DNA from: Pyrocephalus nanus
Taxonomy: Eukaryota; Chordata; Aves; Passeriformes; Tyrannidae
DNA: 64,000 nucleotides
Direction: 5' to 3'
NCBI GenBank assembly: GCA_038380795.1
Contig: CM076260.1
Coordinates: 83,055,843-83,119,842 of the forward strand
Shown piece by piece: positions 11,771-26,111 of this stretch; position 1 is the first letter of the stretch; each line of letters starts with the position of its first letter. Under the pieces are notes generated by a model. That model ran no database searches. It was not told the DNA's origin and worked only from the letters and a program-made list of their open reading frames with translations. A program made the position numbers and the translations under genes.

Positions 11771-14700
11771 AGTGGGCTGTGGCGGGGAAACTCCATCATC
11801 CAGGATCTGAGGATCCCAAACATGACTTTCTACTCCTGCTTAAACCTTTATGGTTGTGGTGCTTCATCTGCTTTCCTCAAATCCTGCTCACAGCAGAAGT
11901 GCAGTATAGGGGGAGGGGAAAAGTTGGCCCCCTCCTCAAGGGCTGTGTATTTTGTGTTTATGTATTTATTTTGGCTTGGATGGAGATTTTTATTCTTTCC
12001 CCATCTGAATCGGGAATTCAGAAAAGTGACATCATTTTTAATCCTTGACAGTTTATGGGCTTTGAAAGAGATTCGGGATAACACTGAGCAATTAAGATGC
12101 CATTTTAATAGTTCTTTCAAGTGAAATCAAGTGAGTAATTAAATAAAATTGAATGAGGACCATGTCAGGCCACCCACAAGCTCTCACATCCGCTACAAAT
12201 AGATGAATAAGTCAGGGTGGGGGACAAATGCTGTGCTAAGTGGTCCTATTTATGTATTATTGGATGACTCTAGGAATGAGGCTTTCAGCTGGAAGATTTG
12301 TTTCCTTTGAACAATGTTTCCAAGCAAGAACATGCAAGATTGTAAATTGCTATTCAAGCAGCAGTAACTTTCCCATCTTTTCAAATTCTATGTGGTAATG
12401 TTAATGCCATTGTTTTGTATAGATGGTCTACTGTAAAAGTCACAGAACATAAACAGGATTTCTTACATTAAATGCTGGATTAGAATTTCTGCTGCCTTGT
12501 TATTAATATGATTATATATGGATGCTTTTCAAAGTTGCTTTAGACCACAAGCATGGGGTATGGTATTACACATGGTTTGCATTCATTCTACACAGATAAA
12601 AAAAGAAAAGGGCAGACAAAGGGAAAACAAGTGCTTTTGAGATTTACCATATGATAGCTAAGTAGATATTGAAGAAAAGTCGTATCTCTCAGTTGTGTAT
12701 CAATTCATTTTCTTAAGGGGAAATCCCCTTTTTTTAGGCTTTTCCATTATTAATTGTTAAGTTCTGTGCTAGAATTTCTCACTGTGATTGAAAGCATTAA
12801 CTGGAAACGGTATTTCTGAGGTCCGTTCTTTGTACTGTAGCTGAGATGCCTAACCTTGTCTTAGATCTCTGCAAAATATTGATAAAATATTGATGATTGA
12901 AAAATATCCTATTTAAAATTAGGACAGGGACTCTACTACTGTGACATATGATAACACCTTTGAAAACTTGACTTGTGTTACTTGACAGTATTTCTTTCGC
13001 TAAAATGAACATGGGGGAGGCAGCAGTTAATACAACATCCAAAATAATCTCATTATATTTCACATACAGATGCAAAGAAAACCTCATATTATTCCTCCAG
13101 AACTTCCTCTGTAAGATAGCTTCTCGGCACAGCTGTTGGGGTGAGTACCAGGCAGCACTCCCTGTTCACCCCACATAAACGTGTTTTCCCTTCACCTTGT
13201 TGTGTGTTGCAATCAGCTGATCATCACTCCACACCAGTAGGTGCTACTCTAGTACAAATACATACTTGCTGTTTTATTTCTCTCCTAAAACACGATATTT
13301 TGGTTTTACTTTAAATCTGGGACAATGCAGGCCCCCTCTGCTGGTCAAAACATCTTCTGTACATTTCTACAGTACTTCACTCAAGAGATGTTTTGCTGAG
13401 GGGCCAAAATGTCTGCTTTACATTTTAAAGTAATATGACCATAGTTAGTTCATTTTTCTAAGAAAACCACTGGAATGAGCCAAAACTGGAGGAGAAAAAT
13501 GCATAGGAGAGGTGTTCCAGTGTGTGTCAGGTCCCAGGAATGTAGTTGGTGACACTGATGGGTGGACACAGAGAAGAGCTGCAAAATTCATTGCACCGAT
13601 TCTCCCTGCTGAGCTGGCGCGTGGGAGTGGGGATGGCGCTCAGGATGTCAGGGCAGGGTCTGCTGCTGGAGACAGAACTCAGCATCAGAGAGAAATTGAA
13701 AACAAACTCGTACTGCTGAGAAAAAATACCTGCCTAATGTCATAGGCTGCTCTGATGACTGAAAACCACAGGGATACTGGATGTGGTGTGTTGAGGTACA
13801 GAAAGCAGGCATAGGTTGATTCACTGCTCTCTATGGCTCCCTTTAATTTGGTAGAATTGCGCTAAAAATAACAAACATTTTTGGACCTACGCAGAAGATT
13901 GTTATGCAACATGTACATTTAAATCACTTCCTTTTCCTCTATTATGTTTACATGGGAGAAACTGGCATTACTTTTTACGGTTGTGTTGGTGTTGTCCTCT
14001 CTGGCAAGTTATTTCAGCAGAGCCTGATTTCCTAGAGGTTGAGGTGGTTTCTGAAACTGCCAGGAAAACCAAACAATATTTGAAATTACTACGGCATTTT
14101 TAAAAGCAACCCTCAGCCATGTCATCAGGAAGGTAATCCCAATGGCTGACCAAATCCGTCTTAACAGTCACTAGACAGGGCTTCTCCTTCCCTCCCGAAT
14201 CTGGCTGATTCTTACACATTGCACAAACTTGCACTGGCATTTCTTAGTCTGTTTTCTAAGCCTTTGACTTGACTTTCTGTCTGCTGCCTCCCAGCAGCCA
14301 CACATACCATCCGCCACTCAAAGGATAAAAGAGTCTTGTCAACACAACAGCTGACCAAGGAAAAGAGTAATTCACCAATGTGTTTATTCACTGAAGAGCA
14401 CTCGATCAATTCTATCAATGGTGACAAAGAGGATTTAATAGTAACGTACAATAATTCTTTTGTTGTTTTAAGCCCCCAGTAGCCACAATAATGGCTGCTG
14501 AAGCACTTATCATTGTCACATGATTCCTATTAACCTATTCTTAAGGAAGCCGAGAGAGAGATTGTACTGTTTCATAAAAATATATTTAATGTTATTTAAA
14601 TCTTTATAATTGCAAGGGTTGGTTTCCCCGAATCCCCTACTTTTCTTCATCTCCTAATGGCTCTTCGGCATACCCATGGATTGCAAAAAAATAACTCTGT

Positions 14701-15205
14701 GCCTTAATTCACTGTGAAGTTTCAAAACTGCTAGCAGGGGTCATCCTTGGGGGAGCTTCTGATTTTTTTTTTTTTTTCTTTACTAAATCTGAAGGTCCTG
14801 CCCATTTTGCTGGTAAGTGTGGTGGCAGGGATGTGCTACCATCAGAAGAGAGGTGAGCTACCAGAGTAGCTGGACTACTTTGAGTTTAGGGTGTGGTTTA
14901 TTTATTCAAGTTTATGAATTCTTATGTCATAAATAGGTATTTCCAAAGTAGAAAGTTAGAAATGGGTATGAGAATTTTATTTGATCTTTTCAATGTAGAG
15001 AAAAAACATTTTTTATGAGATTTCTTTTAGTTATACAACTACAGCCATTCACCATTTGATTAAGCAATACTTTCTCATAGGGTTGTGCGGAGGAGAATGG
15101 CTTTAAGAGGGAAAATGAGTTTATGGCTGCTTTGAGCTTTCTTTTTTAGAATTTCAAATGCTGGATTACATTCAAAAAGTGTCTTCACCTTAAGAAATGA
15201 GGTCC

Positions 15206-15239
15206 AACCTCATTGAAACTGAAACCTCATTGAAATTCA
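15206..15239. repeat. 17-bp tandem duplication
   Basis: The unit 'aacctcattgaaactga' (15206-15222) is followed directly by 'aacctcattgaaattca' (15223-15239). The copies differ at only two positions near the end. This is a minor slippage duplication in non-coding DNA. Confidence 0.8.
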
Positions 15240-18200
15240 ACTTTCACAGTCCTTTTCCTTTGCTGAATTGAAACAGTTGTTATCAAAGTTTTGTTACTCA
15301 CTTATAAGACTGTCCTTAACCTTCTTTTTGGTGAGCTAAAGAGTCTGAGTTCATGGGCTTTCTCATATATGATGTTTAATTTCCAGGTGGGCTAATTAGT
15401 AGTGCTTGAGCTACATGAAATGCAAGCAGTTAAAGGTGTAATCTCAAGCCAGGATCATGGAAGATGAGGAGTCACCAGTCTATCTTCTATAATGGCCTTG
15501 TCTCATTTTTCATGCAGTGTGTGGGAGTCCTGGGGGAACAATTTTGTCTTCTACTGATCATTCCTGGAGTTCCCATTTCCTGGCCATTAATCAAACAAAG
15601 ATTTTGGCCCAGGGCTCACAGGACAAGGAAGATTGGTCATCTCTGTGTTAAAGATTGTTGTGGCTTTTCTCTGAACTTACTATAATTTATGAGCATCCCT
15701 TCTGAACTGCAGATACTAATCCAGGACAGTATTCTAACAGAATTTGCTCAGGATTGCATGCAGACACACGATAGCTGTCCTCCTGGATAGACCCTTGGGT
15801 ATATGCTTGTGTATCCAAGAGTAGCATTGTCTCTTTTAGCAGTGTGTCACATTGGGAGCTCCTGTTCAGCTGACAAAGCAGCATGACTCCAGTATGTTTC
15901 CAGTGACCTAAAGCTCTTGAAAGAGATCCTTTTTTTTTTTTTTCCTAGCTGCAGTTAATCATGAAGGGGAACAAGATTACACTGAGGTCTTTTCAACCAT
16001 TTTTTTTCCTGGGGACCAGCTTCATTCCTGTGCCCCAGAAACAAAGACCTTAGGTATGAATTACTAGATGGCTGAAAAGACCCATTCTCTTTCTTTGTTC
16101 AGGCAATATATAACAGATGCCAGCTAAGCTATTGAAAGAACTTTTGGTATGGGCATATGCATTCCTTTGACTGGGTGCCTGCATGCAAGAAAGTTTATAT
16201 AAGTACGATAGTAAGAGCTGATATTTGAATACTATTCTTGCTGAAAACTGCAAGTTAAAGTTGAGCAGGAGTACCCTATTTGTCCTGCTGCTGATACTGA
16301 GAGCTACTCCAAAATACCATGCAAAAGATGGATGAAAAAAATTCTAAGAAAATAGAGTATGCAAGTGAGCTTTTGGGCAGGCATAAAGGATATGTATATC
16401 CAAGCTGCTATGAGGTTCCTAATTACTGTAAGATAGTTTATTGATGCAACAGAATCCAGCTAAGATTCTCCATCCTTCTTCCTCCCTCCTGCCAGGGAAA
16501 TCCAGCCCCACACTGCTGTGTGCTGCATGCCCAGAAACATGAACATCAGAGGCTGATAAAGATGTCAGGTCAAGATCAAGGGACAAAAGGAATTAAGTGA
16601 GGAATTTCACAGCCACACACAAGGGTGCTCCAAAGGAAGAGGGAATGGAGACAAATAGGATTTTTCAATAGAAGTGCCTAGTTTACTGGCAAAATCAGCT
16701 GAGGGACTGAAAGGAAGATGAGTGGGTAGACCTAAACAAAACAAGCCACATAAAGATGTTCCTCCATAGCAGCAAGCAAACGAAGACAAAGAATCATGTG
16801 CAAGCTTCATTGCTTCATTACAAACTCCCTCACAGTGCTCTGTACTTGGCAGGCTCCTGACTCACCGTGTGTGCCAGAGGATTTTCCTGGCTAAAGCACT
16901 CTGCTGGCAGATGCTCCCCCACCTAAGACCCAGAGATACCATCTCCCAAACAGCCTGGGTGACTAAGAGGAGGCTGACTATACTATCATTCGGGTATCCT
17001 GAAAAATACAGATAGGGACAACTGATTACAGGGAAAGCTTTAAACATTGCCATACTCGCAGGAACAGAGTGCTTTAGTGTGTGAGGTTACTTAGGGTCAG
17101 ATTTTCCCTTAAAGACAAGGCTTACTTCAAACCATCGATCTGCAGTACCAAGGTAAGGAAAAACTAAAACAAAACCCATTCTTAAAACAACACTTGGTAA
17201 GCATACTCTATAAGGCTTTCTCGGGCTTGTGAAGCTTCAGGCTACTGTGTATCCCAGCTGTGGTGTATGCTGGTGGGCACTCAGGGACATTATACATGAC
17301 TTTTAGGCCCAGGCAGAGCCACTGCCTTGGTGGAGACAGCTTTTCCCAGCCAGGACGGCAGGACTGTTCTTGTCCTGTCTGTCTGTTCCCTTTTTCAGGG
17401 CATATCAGGGAATATCAAGTGGTACTAAGGGGATTATGTCATGTCTTCCCTGTTCCTTCTGCCTGTTTCTCACCCCTAAGGTCATTTGGTCAATAATTCT
17501 ATTGTATACTTCAATTAGCACAATCCTGGCTGCAGGCTACCTTCCCTTGTTCCTGGCCTCTTTAAAACGCAGCAGTTTATATAATATACATTATTTTTAA
17601 AATGTTAATTGTGCAAGGACCTTTTAGGATTTCTAATGTTTAGCTTGCTGTGACCTTTGCACAGAATCTGCCTGTGACATACATTCAGCATATATTGTTT
17701 TTGGTGGCAGGCTGCCAAAACTATCCTGCCTCTTATCACCTTGTCCCCTGCTTACAGTTTGTTATGTTGCTGGGGAACCCTGCCAAAGGTGTTAATGCAG
17801 TGAAACCCTACCTGTATCTGTTCCTTAACACCTGTGGTGTGCCAAACTAAAAGGTTGCCTTTGATTGACATCTGAGTGTCAGACGTATGGTACAGCAGAG
17901 TCTGAGAATAAGGGCTAGCCCAGCACACTGGAGTAGAGGTTTCCATTTCTCAGGAGGGGTGCACAAGAGAAGCTCATGTACCCAGGGGGGTTTGCCAGTC
18001 CCTCGAGGCAAGAAATGCTTCCAATGACTTTCTGCTGCTGTGAACTCCAAACTCCTACAGCAGCCTTAGCCACACTACTGGGTGCAGGCATTAGCAAGCC
18101 CAGTGACCAGGCTCACTCTGCTTTGGTTGCCACCCATGAAAAACTAAAAAGCTAAGGATTATGCCTGACCTAAGGGAGATAGGCGTGGGATTGTATCTGT

Positions 18201-20530
18201 ACTTTGAGTACCTACAAAGAAGAATTAATGATAAATCAATCATGACAATGACAACTATGTCATTTCACAATGCCAGCCGAAGCTTTCAGTGACAGAGGCA
18301 GATCTCAGGGGAGGGTAACCTCTGGCACTGAAAAAAAGAAAAAGCAACAGTGAGCAGCTGGGAGGGTGCCCACGAGTTTCAGTCACTGACCCAGCTCAGC
18401 AGCAGATGCAGAAACACACCCAGGCAAAGCCTCATTAGCACCTTTCTAAATTTCTGCAATATCTGAATGTTTCAGAAGGTTTGCCTTGAGCACACCCACC
18501 CGATCTGAGGCCCAGTTCAGCTGTAGAATGTAGAGGAAAGAGTAACAATGCTTCTTTTTAAGAAACAGATATCAGCATCTGAAATAAGTCACTGTGCTTG
18601 ACTTAGCCAAACCAAATTCCTGGTGTCTGGAGTTTTGTCTATCTAGTGATAGCAGGATTAAATACAATATGCATGAATATACTGTGCGACCATGCAAAAC
18701 CAAATAGTGCCACAAAGATAATTGTGGTTTAATTAATACAGTCTGCTGCTCCATGCTCCACCAAGTTTTTGATTATTTGTCCATCTTTAGATTTTCAACA
18801 AAGCATTCCTGCACTGTTGGATGCCATCAGAAAAAGAAAAAAAAAAATGTATCTTCCTTTCCATTTTGGAAGTTTGGCTTGTTTTCAAGCCATTTCATTC
18901 AATAAAATAATTTTTTTTTGTTTATTAACAACACATTTGGCATGTCAATTTTTCAGAACTTTTTCAGATCTAAATTTCTGTGAATTTCAAAGTGAAAAAC
19001 ATGAAATATTTTTTACATATGGCATAAAAAACTAAAGCAGTTTGAAAACACATTTTAGTTAAGGACATAAACAAGTTTCTGAAATATCATTGTTAACTGT
19101 TGAACAATTTCACTTTCCTGTCTCAAACTCCAGCTTTTGAAAACATATCTCTCTTAACTACAAAATGGTACTTTTGCCTACTCAAAGCAGTTGACATTGG
19201 ATATTTATTTTTTTCATGGTTATTTGGTGTAAAAGACTAAAAATAAAAACATATTGTTCTGAGCATTGTGGACAACTTTTCCAGACAGGGAAAACAGAGG
19301 GTTTTATGACTTAGGAAAGCAGAGTTCCCAGAGGGCTGGTCTGCTTTTTTTCCACTCTTCCCTTTAGGATTTTCTGAAAACATTTCACTTACTTTCGACT
19401 CTGCAGTACATTTATAGCCTCTTAATTTTAGGGGTTTGTGCATACCTCCCATGTGCATGTTCCTGCCCGCTTTCCCATGCACACAGAGGTATCACAGCAC
19501 ACTTTTGTAAGATCATTCGCTGAAACGTAACCAAAGATTCGAACTGGTGGAGGTGCCTGGTTTTGGTTTTCCCCTTCCCAACCACTAGGCAGAAATTTGC
19601 TCTCTGCTTGTCATGGGTTAAGCTGAGTGTGCAGTCTCCATGAGGGAGCAGCAGCACTAGGGCAGCAGCCCTGGCAAGGAGAGAAGCCCTTGGGTGTGTT
19701 TGCTCATGCAGCTGGCAGAGGGGCAGTGGAGCTGGGCTGCAGCTGCTCATCTTCCTCGCCCCACACCGTGTTTTTGTCCGAGTCTGTAGCCATGTGGATG
19801 AGGGGGCAAGAGCTTTAAAAAAACGGGTATCTGTCCATCAGCTCCCAGGGGTATGCCCCAGCCAGGAGCCGGTATCATCCCATCATTTCCCGAAGGAAAA
19901 GCTAAGCAGAAGCAGCGCAGCAAGGTTTGAAAGGATGAAACATGCCTTTGTCTGGTCCCTTGTTATCCTGAACAGCTGGGTTAGAGCTGCACACAACCCA
20001 TGGCCATGAATGGCAATATTAACTTTAAAAAGAAAATCCTATTTTTGATTGGCTGAGCCAGCTGTCTGATGGCACAGCTTTTCAGCAACTCAGAATTTCT
20101 TTGTAATTAGGGAATTGTTACAAAATAGGGAACAATATCATTATATGAAGACTGATATTTAAACTGGGATAGCCAAATTTACCTTCTAGTTGCATCTAAA
20201 TTAATAATCTAATTTTGAAAAGAAATCAGAACCTAACAGCTGCTGGTGACTTTCTAAAAACTGTTTTAGGAAAACTCAGATTATGATTTTTCTGAGTATT
20301 TGGATGCATATGCTATAAACATTTAATAGCCTATTCTTAGAGTATACTTCTGTTCGTTGTTGATTTTTTTTTGACCTACTAGTCTAACTGGTAAATGTAC
20401 AAATGCCTTAAAGCTTTAACCACATAAAAACTATTTTGTACTCAACAGAGGGGTCCAGTGTGGATTTCTTGTTCAACACGTGAGCTGTGATGTGATTGTC
20501 AAGTAATGGTATGCCAGTATTTTGTGGGTT

Positions 20531-20749
20531 TTTAAACTGATAAGCTTCACTGTCAGACTAAACCCTCTAATATTTGGTGTTTTCTGAAGTGTTATTGAAG
20601 TGTGTTTTCTCTAATGTCTCTAATTATTTAAGCCTTAATTCCACACTGTTTGAATATTTTGTTAAGGCTATGTTATTTAAGTGATTTTTAAGGCTAAAGC
20701 TTAGTTATTTAACTGATAAATCTGTAGTAATTTAAACTGATAAATCAGT
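20531..20749 (+). promoter_or_regulatory. Cluster of three CTGATAA (GATA-type) motifs
   Basis: CTGATAA, an optimal GATA-factor recognition form (WGATAA), occurs at 20537-20543, 20713-20719 and 20737-20743. Two copies lie in the longer shared context TTTAAACTGATAA. The sequence is AT-rich with no coding potential. The motifs are seen directly; a regulatory role is inference, and chance occurrence in AT-rich DNA is quite possible. Confidence 0.25.
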
Positions 20750-23700
20750 CTACTTAATAACTCTTATAAATCACACCTCTGCTAGTGTTTGAGAGAAGAA
20801 CACCTCTGTAAATGAAATTAATATTTCATATTAACACTTCCAAGGTATTAGGAAGTACACTGGATATAAAGTTCTGGATAAACATAGATATTGTTATTAA
20901 TCCATGAATGATGTGCTAATAGACTTGCAGTCAACTCGACATACCTGTTACCCACTCAGGCAAAAGCCTTGAACTTTTCTAAGGTGGAAAGAATATCCTC
21001 ATGCAGAAAGGAAGTCAGAACAAAGTGGTGATGCACAAATGGAGGCTGAAAATTAAAAGAGGGTGTCAGCCTTACAAGGAAGTGGTGGGGCAGTGAAATT
21101 GAGGCTGTGAAAATGAGATTGATTTGCCTGTGCATCATGGATGATTGGGTTGCTCCAAACAACAGGGACTGCACTGTTGGCCAGCCTCACCCTGGAATCT
21201 TGCTTTATGGTCTGTCTTATTCTTGAATAATGATAGTGGCTTGGTTTCCTGTTTTGTTAAGCTTCCATTTACCTGGGCATGGTACTCAGGAGAACTGGAC
21301 TATAATTCTGTGAATGTTTCCAGTACAGGGCAGGAACATGGAGAGATGTCTAAGTGGAAAAATGGAAAGACTGCAAAGCTCAGGCACCTTTGTATTCCAG
21401 CTTCTCAAATTTAAAGGACACTTAAATGATGTTTATGCTTATGTTTTTCTGGTCGATCAAAACTTAAATGTATGAGCTGGAATGTCTGCCCCCCCTGCCC
21501 TCTTCTTCCCTGCATGCATTTTAATGTCTCCCAGTAACACAGGAGCGGGCTGTGTTTGGGTGTAGCAGATGTGCTGTGCCCTGGGGCTGTGGCAGGAGGG
21601 TGCTGCCACACTTTGGGCTGAGCCCCCACACCCGCAGCACAAGCAGCTGCGCCTGCGAGACATGTGGGAACCCTGTGGGGCCCTCAGCCCCGTAAATGGC
21701 TGCACACTTGAAGCCCGCTGTGGCTAATTAAACCCTTTTCCAGCACACCAGAGGAAAAAAACAATATCTGTCAGGCTCTTGCCACCCAAACTGCAGCATG
21801 CCTTAAGCAGTCCAGCGTGGGCCTCCCTTTCCTTGGTTTTTTCCCTGTGTAAAATGGGGGTACAGCTGTGCCAGTGTGTTGAAGTCTGTAAATTAAAAGT
21901 GTTGCATAGGTGTGAGTATTATTAGCTGCTTAATAGAACTAGACAGTGTTAGAAATGACAGTGAGCCACAGCAGTGTCAGCTTAAGCCCAGGTAAGTTGA
22001 CATTTTTGCTGAGAACTACTGAAGTACAAGAAAAAAAAAAATGCTGTAGCATTTCTGTAATTCAGTCAAAAGATTCTGTCTAGCTAGGTCAAACACAGCA
22101 AAGACCATGGATACCTACAAGGTTGCAAAGATCACTTTCTGCCTCACATTTTTCAATATCTCCTTCAAAAAAAAAAGTAATTTTGAACAGCTAAGCATCT
22201 TCTCGTTGCTTTAGAACCTCACAGAAAGATGTGCTGACAGGCAAATAGTACTGCTGGTATTATGACAGGAATCCTATCATACTACTGGTAGCTGTTTGCT
22301 CAGTGCATTCATCCCACACAGGTGCTTTCCTTGAGTCGCGATGGCAAGCCCAGTTTTAAACACCAGGAAAGCAGAAGTATGACTTGCCATCAAGGAAAAG
22401 GCTTAGAATGAACATGTTACCAGAATCTTTCTGTCTTACAGCCACTCACTGAGAAATGTCTGTATGCAGAAGTGGCTGGACTGTGATCCATGCAGTGTTA
22501 TGGAGGTTAAAGCCTGTGAGGCTAAGCTAGGAAAACCTTTGGGGGTTTCCAAGTGAACTTCCCTGAACTGAGGAGCACCAGGGTGTGTACAGTTATACAG
22601 CATATATCACAACTGCTACTAGCACAGGGAATTTTCCTCTAATGGGGACAAATGTGGGGTTTTTTTCTCCATTACCTTGCACTGTTATTTTTTGATACAG
22701 TCCCTCAGCCCCTTTTCCCCTGACTCTCTAACATCTCGTAAAACATAGTGCTTGGTTCACCTGCTGGTTTGTAAAAATGAAACTGGTCTATGTAACTTGG
22801 AGGTTTTCTTAGAAAGCCTTTTTTCTTTGTTTGTTTATGTTCCACCTGCTGCTTCTAAATCCGCAGGCTACTACAGCATTTCCACTGAATTTAAAAGTGT
22901 TTGTCCTGCGTGCCAGTAAATTGTGCCCAAGCTTTAATTTGAAGATTTTTTTTTTAGAGTATTATAAGTTACAGCTAATTCAGAAATAACCTACTGAAAA
23001 CTTTTCTACAGTATCTAGAGAGGTAATATCATACCAAAAAATCTCTACTGATTTTTACCTAAGAACTTGGAAACAAAACAGTGTAGCCATTGTATTTCAA
23101 ACATTAGAGCAATTGTTCAGTATGTGTGGTGCAACCCTAAATTTCTATGTCAGAACACAGTGCCAACTCTGAGTCTCTGTAAATTGTGCTACTGTGGACA
23201 TGACATGTTTAAACAAGTGTTTTCCTATCTCCAGGTTATAGAGTCATATTTATGTATATGGCTTGGAAAAGCCACACAACACTAGAGTGATAAGAGGGAA
23301 CCTGAACCATGTGCTTAGCTTTCACACCATTGTATTTTTAAAAGCAAAACCTGTTATGGGGCTTGGAGTTTTCCTCCAAATACACTGGCATTTGTTATAT
23401 AAAAATCCTAATGAAGTTTATTCTTGTACACTGTAAAACATGTAGATAGAAAAAAGGAAACCTAGTAAAACAAACAGAGAGAAATAGAGAATAATTAATC
23501 GCCTGCAGTTGAAAGCATTCTGTCCTGTACTTTCTGTTACTTCAGTATACTCATAAACCTGTGACTCTAAAAATCTTTAAATTACAGGTTTAGGCAGCCA
23601 AACTATTAGTGTAACTCCTTTTGGACTCAACAGGCTACCTAGTGGCTTAACCTACTACTGAAGGTCAGGAGAATATCATTCATCTTCCACAATGCCTAGG

Positions 23701-26069
23701 CATCACCAGCTACACTTCTGGAGATATCCTGGAAAATGAAACTGCAAAAACATTCCAAGTGGTTCACTGGGATTATTGTCTATGACAAGATCCTCTTGCA
23801 CAATACACAAACCTTTGTGCATGTATCACCATAATACCCAATAAAAACCAAAGGTCCCCCTTGGGAATGCTCTGCTTTCTGTGCACAGTATTACAGACGG
23901 GCTGGTAATATGTGGAATCAGCTCACTCACATTCTCAATTTAAGCATTCTTTGTTCTTTTGAATGTGTTATTTTCTTATTTTTGAAGAAAGGTTTCCTAT
24001 GTACAATCCTTAACAGTCCTGGAAGATGCTAATCACTGGGCTGTATGTTCCTCTTTGGTTAAGACAGGTTATTCTCTGAGACTGTTTCCGGTTTATTAAG
24101 TCACAAAAGTAAAAACATTTTCTTTTTTATAGGTCTTGCTGGAGTTACCTGTGGAAACAATGATTGTATATAATAGTTAAGACACTGTGCAAGATTAATT
24201 GATTGCAGGATCAGACAGTACGATCAAAGAGCATTAGCTTTTCCCCAAAACAAAATCTTTTGTCAAATCAGAAGTGGACTGTAACAAGTGGCACTAGCCC
24301 TGGAAACCAGGCTGTGTCCACCACCACACTGTTGCTGATTTGGGTCTAAGCTTTGTACTACAGGGTGCTGCGAGGAATGATCACGTGCCAACAAGATTTC
24401 CTAACAGAGACACGATCAGATAGTAGAAGAAAAGAAGAGCATCTCCCCGAGTGATAAACATTAGGAAGACTGGTGGCTGCTTTAGAAATCATCAGCATGA
24501 GAAGGTAAGCGTGCTGTTTTGATTAGAGAGCCAGACCTAGGAAAACAGTAAGAGGAATAAGAAAATGAAGAAAACTGCAGAAGGAAAGAAGAAAAGTGTA
24601 GTTTGTAACTGCAGAGGGCTTTTATTCTTGTTAGTATTAAAGTTTAGCATTGTTTTCGGCTATGAAGGATAATTTGGATTATGCTCATCTTATATTACCT
24701 AGACAAAGAGCTGGACAGATTTTTCAGAAGTGTGTGACTCATGGAAAGAGTAACTAGTGAAAAACTTGCTCGACTTGAACTCTTGCTTATAGGGATTTTA
24801 TTTACCCCTGGGGGAGGGTGAAGTTTTCCAGTTTGGCATACAGCTAAACTACTTTACCAGTGAAAGAGAACTTAAAGCCTCCTTTGCTGAGAAGATAAGC
24901 TTTCATGATACAGGCTAATGTGCACTGAAGATTACTGCACAGCGAGGAAAAAGATGCCCTAAAGCACGTTTCTTTCAACTGAAAACCAGCTAATGGAGTA
25001 TTCAACACATACGTCCTACTTTATTACATCGTCATATTAACTCTGTTTCATTCAATACGCAAGACAAAGCGTTCACCAGTTATTTACAGCAGGCACACTT
25101 ATCAAAAAAATTAAGAAAAATGCTTCCTGCTTTGAGGATCCCTAGTAGCTCTTTCAACAGCATGATACCCATATTCTCCTTCACAAAAAGCTCCATTAGA
25201 GAATCAGTCAAAACTCTTTTTTCTATTTTTATTCGTAATGTGGATAATAAGCTACCTGTCTGGTGGCAACCTTATGGGAACTTTAAAAAAAAATTTGCTG
25301 TGCAAACATTTGGAAAGAGTTACATTTAATTACTTGCTAAAGTGGTTTAGTTTAAATGCAAATTCAGCTTTAGCTCATCTGTACAAACAAGTTTTAAAAG
25401 AAAGGAGGAAAAAACCCCACTTCCCTAATGTGCTGATCAGAGCCCTTAATAGCAGTCTAAAACATGCATAAGTTAAGAAAAACTCCCCAGTTTCTCCAGA
25501 ACAGGGCAGAACCTAATCCTCAGGCAATGCCTGCTTGAAAACTTGGAGATCACACAAGTGAGATGAGATTTGGATGCAGATTCCAAACAAACACTGTAGG
25601 TTTTGAATATGGGGTTTTTTTCATCAAATCGTGAGGAAATACTTAAATGGCTGTTGTGAATCTTTTGTTCAACATAACTATTTGTAAAAAGACTTTCTTC
25701 TACCTCACTGTGTTGTCAAATCACCAAGAGCCTCTCTGCAAAAAAAACAAATCTTAAATTCTTTTAGAAGGAAAAAGCCCACCTCATTTTAAAACTAATA
25801 AAACCTAAGAAAAGGTAGTAGGAGTGAAAGTTCAACTTATCAGCCCTATCTTTGAGCAGAGCTAAATCAATTAGTATAAACCCATTCTAGTCTTTGAAAG
25901 GTACCTAATAACATAGAGGACAAGAGAAGGATGAAGAAATGTATGACTGTGGCCTGCAAAAGTTTATTTACATAATGAAGCACTGAAGTTGAAAATGTTG
26001 ATGAAGATGATGAGCTGAACTGTAAAGAATCATAAGAGATTCCTGAAAATGTTATATATCTTTTTCAAA

Positions 26070-26111
26070 ACTGGCAAACACTCAAAAAAACCACTGGTGT
26101 TTTTGCCAGTC
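26070..26111. repeat. Imperfect inverted repeat
   Basis: 'actggcaaa' at 26070-26078 is complementary to 'tttgccagt' at 26102-26110. Pairing continues into CAC/GTG after a short bulge, giving a stem of about 12 pairs around an A-rich loop. It is too short for a typical microRNA precursor. Function is unknown. Confidence 0.5.

Noticed and set aside
11588..12124. 178-codon plus-strand frame
   Set aside because: It overlaps an old repeat tail, has no recognisable domain, and competing frames of similar length occur on both strands.
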